DNA from: Bradyrhizobium sp.
GTDB lineage: Bacteria > Pseudomonadota > Alphaproteobacteria > Rhizobiales > Xanthobacteraceae
DNA length: 42,259 bases
Assembly: GCA_021732175.1 (NCBI GenBank)
Contig: JAKFVP010000003.1
Coordinates: 1 to 42,259 of the forward strand
Reading direction: 5' to 3'
Numbering within the stretch: position 1 is the stretch's first letter; each line of letters opens with the position of its first letter. The notes under the pieces were generated by a model, which saw nothing but the letters and a program-made list of their open reading frames with translations, was not told the origin of the DNA and searched no databases. The translations under genes and the position numbers were made by a program. Below, one piece after another: positions 35,833 to 42,259 of this stretch.

Positions 35833-35883
35833 GTCCCGGCTCAGCGGTACACCGCTGAAGAAGCGCTGCACCGCGTCCGGGAC
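35833..35883. repeat. structured intergenic repeat
   Basis: GTCCCGG...TCAGCGGTACACCGCTGA...CACCGCGTCCGGGAC; tail and central hairpin shared with 16252-16290. Confidence 0.65.
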
Positions 35884-35980
35884 ACAAGGCCATGCACCGC
35901 TGGCAGACCGGCCATCGTTGACATCGCGTGCTCCGGGAGTAGCCTTTCCGGAAAAGCAACGCATCAGGGAGATCAGCGCC

Positions 35981-36868
35981 ATGGCGATCGCCATCCGCCA
36001 GTTGCAGAAGCATTTTGTCGGCGAGGTTTCCGGCCTCGACCTGCGCGTGCCGCTGACAAGGGAGCAGGCGCGCGAAGTTGAAGCGGCGATGGACAAATAT
36101 GCCGTGCTGGTGTTCCACGAACAGGACATCACCGACGAGCAGCAACTGGCGTTTGCGCTGAACTTCGGCGAGCGCGAGAAGGCGCGCGGCGGCACCGTGG
36201 TGAAGAAGGAAGACTACCGTCTCACCTCCGGGCTCAACGACGTCTCCAACCTCGGCAAGGATGGCAAGCCGCTGGCGCGCGACAGCCGCGCCAATCTGTT
36301 CAACCTCGGCAATTGCCTCTGGCATTCCGACTCTTCGTTCCGGCCGATCCCGGCGAAATTCTCGCTGCTGTCGGCGCGGGTGGTGAACCCCAAGGGCGGC
36401 AACACGGAATTTGCCGACATGCGCGCGGCCTATGATGCGCTCGATGACGAGACCAAGGCCGAGATCGAGGACATGATCTGCGAACACTCGCTGATGTATT
36501 CGCGGGGCTCGCTCGGCTTCCTCGATTATTCCGACGAGGAAAAGGAAATGTTCAAGCCGGTGCTGCAGCGCCTCGTACGTACGCATCCCGTGCACGGCCG
36601 CAAGTCGCTGTACCTCTCTTCACATGCCGGCGCGATCAAGGGCATGAGCGTGCCGGAAGGTCGCCTGCTGCTGCGCGACCTCAATGAGCACGCCACGCAG
36701 CCCGAGTTCGTCTACGTCCACAAATGGAAGCTGCATGACCTCGTGATGTGGGACAATCGCCAGACCATGCACCGCGTGCGCCGTTACGACCAGTCGCAGC
36801 CGCGCGACATGCGCCGAGCGACGGTGGCAGGCACCGAACCCACCGTGGCGCAGCAGGCGGCGGAGTAA
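35981..36868 (+). CDS. Fe(II)/2-oxoglutarate-dependent dioxygenase, TauD/TfdA family (TfdA-like)
   Basis: LWHSDSSFRPIPAKFSLLSARVVNPKGGNTEFADMRAAYDAL, RTHPVHGRKSLYLSSHAG, DLVMWDNRQTMHRVRRYD. Confidence 0.92.
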   Translation: MAIAIRQLQKHFVGEVSGLDLRVPLTREQAREVEAAMDKYAVLVFHEQDITDEQQLAFALNFGEREKARGGTVVKKEDYRLTSGLNDVSNLGKDGKPLARDSRANLFNLGNCLWHSDSSFRPIPAKFSLLSARVVNPKGGNTEFADMRAAYDALDDETKAEIEDMICEHSLMYSRGSLGFLDYSDEEKEMFKPVLQRLVRTHPVHGRKSLYLSSHAGAIKGMSVPEGRLLLRDLNEHATQPEFVYVHKWKLHDLVMWDNRQTMHRVRRYDQSQPRDMRRATVAGTEPTVAQQAAE

Positions 36869-36877
36869 ATTTTCTCC

Positions 36878-37064
36878 GTCGCCCCGGCGACCCGTCTCCG
36901 CCGAGGCTTCGCCGGGGTCTTGCATCTGGGGCGCCGAAGCTTTGGCGAAGGCGGCAGGCCGGGCCCATAACCACAGGTGGTCGAGCTTGAAACGAGCTGG
37001 GGCTCCAGCACCGCATACAAAAAGCATTTGGGGTTATGGGTCCCTGCTTTCGCAGGGACGACAC
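36878..37064. repeat. composite intergenic inverted repeat, CCATAACCAC-core family
   Basis: GGGCCCATAACCACAGG and GGGGTTATGGGTCCCTGCTTTCGCAGGGACGAC. Confidence 0.75.
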
Positions 37065-37084
37065 CGAGGGCGTGACGCTAGCGG

Positions 37085-37732
37085 CTACGCGTGTCCTGCT
37101 TCATTTGAAAGCATGCCGGGGTCGATGCCGATCTTGCGCAGCGCACGCGGGTATTTTTCTTCTACCGCGCTGCCGAAGACGAGATCGGGATCGGCAGGGC
37201 AATGCAGCCAGCCATTGTGCTGGATCTCGTTTTCGAGCTGGCCCGGTGCCCAGCCGGCATAGCCGAGCGCGAGAATCGCATGCCGGGGGCCCGTGCCCTT
37301 GGCGATCGCCTTGAGGATATCGACGGTCGCGGTGAGGCAGATGTCCTGGTCGATCCGCAAGGTCGCATCCTGGATGAAGAAGTCGCTGGAGTGCAGCACG
37401 AAGCCGCGTCCGGTGTCGACCGGGCCGCCCTTCAGCACCTGCATCGGCTCGGCATTCTCGTGCACCTTGATCTGGTCGGCGCTCTTGATGATATCGAGTT
37501 GCATCAGCAGTTGCGGGAAGTCGATGCTGCCGGCGGGATGATTGACGATGATGCCCATCGCGCCCTCGGCCGAGTGCGCGCACATATAGATTACGGAACG
37601 TTCGAAACGGGGATCGCCCATCACAGGCATTGCAATCAGCATCTGGCCGTCGAGATAGCTCTCATCCGGCGCATTGTGCCCGACGCCGGCCTTGCGGCCG
37701 GGCTTCTTCGGTGCTTTGCCTGCTGGACTCAT
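37085..37732 (-). CDS. yqgE: YqgE/AlgH family protein
   Basis: [68 protein letters not shown] 37732 with AAGAGGG upstream preferred over ATG 37750. Confidence 0.95.
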   Translation of the reverse strand: MSPAGKAPKKPGRKAGVGHNAPDESYLDGQMLIAMPVMGDPRFERSVIYMCAHSAEGAMGIIVNHPAGSIDFPQLLMQLDIIKSADQIKVHENAEPMQVLKGGPVDTGRGFVLHSSDFFIQDATLRIDQDICLTATVDILKAIAKGTGPRHAILALGYAGWAPGQLENEIQHNGWLHCPADPDLVFGSAVEEKYPRALRKIGIDPGMLSNEAGHA

Positions 37733-37858
37733 CCGCAAAGCCCTCTTCATATCCTATTATATCCTGATATTGGGTGAGCGATCTGTCAATCAAGGTTCGT
37801 GCGGTACATCACAAGCAATTCAATGGTTTGCGAACGGACCAGCCGGTAAAGACGTCTC

Positions 37859-38698
37859 ATGAACATGATTGTTCCCTTGCGCGCCGCATTCGGCTTCGCC
37901 GCCGTGCTTCTCGCCGCATCGCCTGCTTTCGAGGCATGCGCCGAGGACTCCTCGCCGTGGCAACGCGACGCGCACTCGGCGGTGCGGCTGCTGGCGGGCT
38001 CACGCAGCGGCGGCGTTCTGCTGGGCGGTATTGCCATCCAGCTCGAGCCGGGCTGGAAGACCTATTGGCGTAACCCCGGCGACTCCGGCGTGCCGCCGCG
38101 CTTCGACTTTTCCAAGTCGGACAATGTCGAGGCGGTGACGGTTTTGTGGCCGGCGCCGATGAAGTTCGACGATGGCGCCGGAGGTTTCTCGCTCGGCTAC
38201 AAGAAACAGGTGGTGCTGCCGCTGCGGATTGTCGCCAAGAACAGCGACAAGCCGGTGACGCTGCGTGCGAATATCAACTACGCGGTTTGCGACAAGCTGT
38301 GCATCCCCGTCGAGGCCAGCAGCGAACTGACCTTCGCCAGCGTCGCCAGCACCGAAGACGGCACGCTGTCGGCCGCGCTCGATGCCGTGCCGAAGCCGGC
38401 GAATATCGGCGATCCGACTGCTGTGACAGTTCGCGACGTCAGACGCGACGGCGACAAGGGCGTGCTGGTCGACGTCACCGCGCCGGATGCTAAAGACGTC
38501 AGCCTGTTCGTGGAGGGTCCGACGCCGGACTGGGCATTGCCGATCCCGAAACTGCTGGACAACAGTCCGCCCGGCGTAAAGCGCTTTGCCTTCGATCTCG
38601 AAGGCCTGCCGCCGGGTGCGAAGCCTGATGGTGCCGCGCTCAAGCTGACGCTGGTCGGCGGCGATCGCTCGTACGAATTCAATGTGAATTTGAACTGA
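37859..38698 (+). CDS. exported DsbD-alpha-like (thiol:disulfide interchange N-terminal domain) protein
   Basis: Signal peptide; GGIAIQLEPGWKTYWRNPGDSGVPPRFDF, GYKKQVVLPL, NINYAVCDKLCIPVEA. Confidence 0.9.
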   Translation: MNMIVPLRAAFGFAAVLLAASPAFEACAEDSSPWQRDAHSAVRLLAGSRSGGVLLGGIAIQLEPGWKTYWRNPGDSGVPPRFDFSKSDNVEAVTVLWPAPMKFDDGAGGFSLGYKKQVVLPLRIVAKNSDKPVTLRANINYAVCDKLCIPVEASSELTFASVASTEDGTLSAALDAVPKPANIGDPTAVTVRDVRRDGDKGVLVDVTAPDAKDVSLFVEGPTPDWALPIPKLLDNSPPGVKRFAFDLEGLPPGAKPDGAALKLTLVGGDRSYEFNVNLN

Positions 38699-38706
38699 CG
38701 CGAAGC

Positions 38707-38853
38707 GTCATCCCGGGGCGAAGCGTCAGCATCGAGCCCGTGATCCATAACCACTTGCCATGGTTTTGCGAAGGCTGGAGCCACAGCGGGTTCGACAACT
38801 GCATCCTGTGGTTATGGGTTCCGGGCTCATGCTTCGCATGCCCCGGAACGACA
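38707..38853. repeat. composite intergenic inverted repeat, CCATAACCAC-core family
   Basis: GATCCATAACCACTTG and CTGTGGTTATGGGTTCCGGGCTCATGCTTCGCATGCCCCGGAACGAC. Confidence 0.75.
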
Positions 38854-38894
38854 GCGGGAGACCGATTCTTAACGATTCGTTGATAGATCGGACG

Positions 38895-40316
38895 ATGGCC
38901 GCGCGGTTTCGCGGCAATCCCGAGGACAATTCCCGCGTGGCCGTGATGGACAGCCAATCCGCAACCGCTTCGCCTGCCGGCATTGTGGCGCGCGTGAAGG
39001 CGTTGCTGCTCGACCCAAGCGAGGCTGCCGTCACCAAGCGGCTTGCGGCCACCATCTTCATCATCCGTGTCGTCAGCGCGGTCATGGCCTATGGCGCGCA
39101 GATTCTGCTGGCGCGCTGGATGGGCACCTCGGACTACGGCGTCTATGTCTATGTCTGGACCTGGGTGCTGCTGCTCGGCAGCATGATGGATTTCGGCATC
39201 TCGGCGTCGGCGCAAAAGCTCATTCCGGAATATCGCACCCGCGGCGAGCACGCGCTGCTGCGCGGTTTCCTCTCCGGCAGCCGCTGGCTGACCTTTGCGG
39301 TTTCCGCCGTGATCTCGCTGGCGCTTGCCGGCCTCGTAAAGACTCTGACGCCCTGGATCGATGCGGCCACCATCGTGCCGCTCTATATCGGCTGCGCGAC
39401 GCTGCCGGCCTTCGTCGTCGCCAACACCCAGGACGGCATCGCGCGCTCGCATGACTGGATGCGGCTCGGCTTGATGCCGCAATTCATCGTGCGGCAGACG
39501 CTGATCATCGGCTTCACCGCCGGCGCCTTCGTGCTCGGCTTCAATCTCGGCGCCACCGCGGCAATGCTGGCAAGCTTCGCCGCAGTTTGGCTCGCCATGC
39601 TCGGGCAGATGTTCGTGCTCAACCGCCGCCTCGCCGGTCATGTCGAGGCCGGCAACAAAGCCTACGATGTGCGCGGCTGGCTCGCGGTGTCGCTGCCGAT
39701 CCTGCTGGTGGAGAGCTTTTATCTGCTGCTTTCCTACACCGACGTGCTGGTGTTGCAGCAATTCCGCTCCTCCGAGGAAGTCGGCATCTATTTCGCCGTC
39801 GTGAAGACGCTGGCGCTGGTCTCCTTCATCCATTACGCGATGTCGGCGACAACTGCACATCGCTTCGCCGAGTACAACGCGCAGGGCGACAAGGAGCGGC
39901 TGTCGGCCTATGTCAGCCATGCCATCCAGTGGACGTTCTGGCCATCGCTTGCGGCGACGCTGGTCCTGCTGGCGTTCGGCAAGCCCCTGCTCTGGCTGTT
40001 CGGACCGCAATTCGTCGTCGGCTATGACATCATGTTCGTCGCCGCCATCGGCCTTGTCGTGCGTGCGGCGATCGGCCCGGTCGAGCGGCTGCTCAACATG
40101 CTCGGGCACCAGCACATCTGCGCGCTCGCCTATGCGCTGGCCTTTGTGATGAACCTCGTGCTCTGCGTTGCGCTGGTGCCGCGCTTCGGCGGTATTGGCG
40201 CGGCGGCTGCGACTTCACTCTCGCTCGCCTTCGAGACCGTGCTGCTGTTTGTCATCGTCCGCCGCCGCCTCGGCCTGCACGTGCTGGCGTTCGGGACGAG
40301 CAGTTCGCAACCGTAG
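38895..40316 (+). CDS. polysaccharide flippase / oligosaccharide translocase-like membrane protein
   Basis: Multi-TM; RVVSAVMAYGAQILLARWMGTSDYGVYVYVWTWVLLLGSMMDFGISASAQKLIPEYR; start may instead be ATG 38946. Confidence 0.85.
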   Translation: MAARFRGNPEDNSRVAVMDSQSATASPAGIVARVKALLLDPSEAAVTKRLAATIFIIRVVSAVMAYGAQILLARWMGTSDYGVYVYVWTWVLLLGSMMDFGISASAQKLIPEYRTRGEHALLRGFLSGSRWLTFAVSAVISLALAGLVKTLTPWIDAATIVPLYIGCATLPAFVVANTQDGIARSHDWMRLGLMPQFIVRQTLIIGFTAGAFVLGFNLGATAAMLASFAAVWLAMLGQMFVLNRRLAGHVEAGNKAYDVRGWLAVSLPILLVESFYLLLSYTDVLVLQQFRSSEEVGIYFAVVKTLALVSFIHYAMSATTAHRFAEYNAQGDKERLSAYVSHAIQWTFWPSLAATLVLLAFGKPLLWLFGPQFVVGYDIMFVAAIGLVVRAAIGPVERLLNMLGHQHICALAYALAFVMNLVLCVALVPRFGGIGAAAATSLSLAFETVLLFVIVRRRLGLHVLAFGTSSSQP

Positions 40317-40349
40317 CGCGTTGGCTAATTCGCGGGGTATATTCTCCGC

Positions 40350-40508
40350 ATGATAGAAGCGGACCCGAAAGAGGCTGGAAACGACTACGTCGCTCCACCC
40401 GAGGAACTAGAGGTCGTTGATGCGGCCATTGCGTCTGTAGACGCTGGTGAAATCGCAAGCGAATGCGAGGTCGAAGCAGCCTTTGCCAAGTTTCGCAAGC
40501 AGTCTTAG
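40350..40508 (+). CDS. small antitoxin-like ORF (52 aa), no recognised toxin partner
   Basis: MIEADPKEAGNDYVAPPEELEVVDAAIASVDAGEIASECEVEAAFAKFRKQS*; C-terminal 'G-E-I-A-S-x-x-E-V-x-A-x-F-A-K-F/W' pattern typical of RelE/ParE-partner antitoxins. Absent from ORF list. Confidence 0.55.
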   Translation: MIEADPKEAGNDYVAPPEELEVVDAAIASVDAGEIASECEVEAAFAKFRKQS

Positions 40509-40768
40509 CTTAATCCAACCCCCTCATTTTCCTGCCTTTTTTCTCGCCCCGCAGAAGCAGATTCCTCCCCGCGCCCCCGGTTTGGGGAAAAACACCATCC
40601 GGTTCCATTGCGCGCATGAAATATTCTTATTTTGCGGGCTCCGTTGCGGTCGGGCGGCCTGCGTCGTTACATGTCCGAAACGTAATCAACACACTGCGTG
40701 AAATGACCGGTATCGGCGACGGCTCCCCGATGCGCCAGATCGGCACGCGGTAGGATGAACACGGAAAA

Positions 40769-41667
40769 ATGCCTGCGATCGACAGCGGACTGATTGTTCT
40801 CACAGGGATCGCCTTGTTTGCGGCCTTCGTGAACGGTGCGCTCGGCTACGGGTTTTCATCGCTCACCGTTCCGGTCGCACTCGTCTTCTATGCCAATCGC
40901 GTGCTCAATCCCGCGCTGGTCCTGATCGAAGTCTTCGTGAACCTGTACGTTCTCTTCATCAACCGCAGCGGAATTCCGGCGGTCTGGAAACGGGTATTTC
41001 CCATTCTCGTCGGCTTGCTGCCCGGCATTGCGGTCGGCGCCTATATTCTTGCTTCGGTTCAGCCCGTCTGGGTCAGTTTGCCACTTACTCGATCATCCTG
41101 CCGCTTATTCTGGTGCAGGCCGCGGGCTGGCGCAAACCCATTCAATCGAGATGGCTGGTTGGCCTGCCCTTTGGCACGACGCTCGGGGTCTTGTATTCGG
41201 TAACGACCATTTCAGGCCCGCCGCTTGCGGTTTTGTTCAACAATCAGGGCCTGGTCAAAGACGAGTTTCGTGCCGGCCTGGCGCTGGTTCGGGTGGCCGA
41301 GTCCAGCCTGACGGCGATCGTCTACTATCATCTTGGTCTGTTTATTGCCGAAAGCATCAGCATCCTGCCGGTGCTCGCCGGCTGCGCGGTCGTCGGCATT
41401 CCGCTTGGCGCCTATTTTATTCGGCGGATGGATGCCGAGACTTTTCGCCGGATATGCATGAGCTTTGATGCGTGGGTCGTGGGCTTCGGCCTGTCCCGCG
41501 TGCTGATCGAACTGAATTTGATGACAAGCCCATGGGCTTACAGCGTGATGGCGGGCACGATCGTGCTCGACGTCTATCTGCTGTACCTCTTCTTCACCGC
41601 CCGCAGGGCGAGGCTCGCCCGCGCCGAGCATTTCGCGCAGCATTCGTTGACGGACGGCGCCCGATAG
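40769..41667 (+). pseudogene. TauE/SafE-family permease split by a -1 frameshift near 41075
   Basis: Frame A (40769..) gives ...LPGIAVGAYILASVQPVWV; frame B gives QFATYSIILPLILVQAAGWRKPIQSRWLVGLPFGTTLGVLYSVTTISGPPLAVLFNNQG.... The two are continuous if one nt is restored. Confidence 0.85.
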
Positions 41668-41700
41668 CGTCTAGGGCAAGCCAGCGCTATTAGCGCGCAA

Positions 41701-41725
41701 CCTCTCCCCGTATCGCGGGGAGAGG
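41701..41725. repeat. short perfect palindrome between convergent genes
   Basis: CCTCTCCCCG-TATCG-CGGGGAGAGG; same arms as the 3916-4056 element. Confidence 0.7.
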
Positions 41726-41739
41726 CGAAGGCAGGCGCC

Positions 41740-42259
41740 CTACTCCGCGGTCCAGCCGCCGTCGATCGACAGGTTGGTGCCGGTGATCTGGGACGCTTCG
41801 TTGCCGCAGAGAAACAGCGCAAGCGCTGCGACCTGATCGACGGTGACGAATTCCTTGGTCGGCTGCGCGTCGAGCAGCACGTCATGAATGACCTGCTCCT
41901 TGGTCATGTTGCGCGCCTTCATGGTGTCGGGAATCTGCTTCTCGACCAGCGGCGTCCAGACATAGCCGGGGCTGATGCAGTTGCAGGTGATCTTGTGGGT
42001 CGCAACTTCCAGCGCCACTGTCTTGGTGAGGCCGGCAATGCCGTGCTTGGCCGAGACATAGGCCGACTTGAAGGGCGAGGCCACCAGCGAGTGGGCGGAA
42101 GCCGTGTTGATGATGCGGCCCCAGCCGCGCTTCTTCATGATCGGCACCGCGGCGCGGATGGCATGGAACGCGGACGACAGATTGATGGCGATGATCGCGT
42201 CCCATTTCTCGATCGGGAATTCCTCGATCGGCGAGACGAACTGGATGCCGGCATTGTTG
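41740..42259 (-). CDS. SDR, 3-hydroxybutyrate dehydrogenase-like (5' end beyond window)
   Basis: Frame open to the window end: NNAGIQFVSPIEEFPIEKWDAIIAINLSSAFHAIRAAVPIMKKRGWGRIINTASAHSLVASPFKSAYVSAKHGIAGLTK...ITGTNLSIDGGWTAE*. Confidence 0.9.
   Translation of the reverse strand, partial: NNAGIQFVSPIEEFPIEKWDAIIAINLSSAFHAIRAAVPIMKKRGWGRIINTASAHSLVASPFKSAYVSAKHGIAGLTKTVALEVATHKITCNCISPGYVWTPLVEKQIPDTMKARNMTKEQVIHDVLLDAQPTKEFVTVDQVAALALFLCGNEASQITGTNLSIDGGWTAE

Noticed and set aside
34753-36081. 442-aa plus-strand ORF
   Set aside because: Out-of-frame with the well-supported SDR and dioxygenase and runs through an intergenic repeat.
34973-36595. 540-aa minus-strand ORF
   Set aside because: Antisense to SDR and TfdA-like dioxygenase genes and crosses an intergenic repeat.
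40509-40768. Toxin gene following the antitoxin-like ORF
   Set aside because: The only plus-strand ORF here (40447..40701) shows no RelE/ParE motifs and overlaps the small ORF out of frame.

Overview
High-GC alphaproteobacterial chromosomal segment, most like Bradyrhizobium/Rhodopseudomonas-type Rhizobiales by protein content and intergenic palindromes (taxon is an inference; no search was run). It appears to be mainly core chromosome. I saw no rRNA, tRNA, CRISPR array, integrase, transposase or prophage module. From left to right: end of a transketolase; gap, a small membrane ORF, pgk, class II fba, class I fba, a divergent ThiE-like gene and a Sel1-repeat gene; a suhB-like phosphatase; an RND efflux pair (minus); a CFA-type methyltransferase with a DUF1295 protein (minus); a MotA/TolQ-like plus OmpA/MotB-like pair; an MsbA-like ABC exporter (minus); rpmE with a strong terminator; an RcdA/DUF1465 gene and a DUF1192 gene; a quinone oxidoreductase; a 7TM-PAS-GGDEF*-EAL protein; a DUF892 protein; a Cache-type GGDEF diguanylate cyclase; a RelE/HTH toxin-antitoxin pair; galU; a lytic transglycosylase; a DUF459 SGNH protein; a CsbD-like protein; two SDRs and a TfdA-like dioxygenase; yqgE; a DsbD-alpha-like protein; a flippase; a frameshifted TauE/SafE gene; and a partial 3-hydroxybutyrate-dehydrogenase-like SDR. 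The most interesting leads are the orphan ion-driven-motor-like pair (Zorya-type parts without ZorC/ZorD), the CFA-methyltransferase/DUF1295 lipid-modification pair, the LT/SGNH(DxxY) envelope pair, the TA operon with a perfect operator palindrome, a mirror palindrome holding two convergent stop codons, and several families of structured intergenic repeats. None is proven to be a new system from sequence alone.
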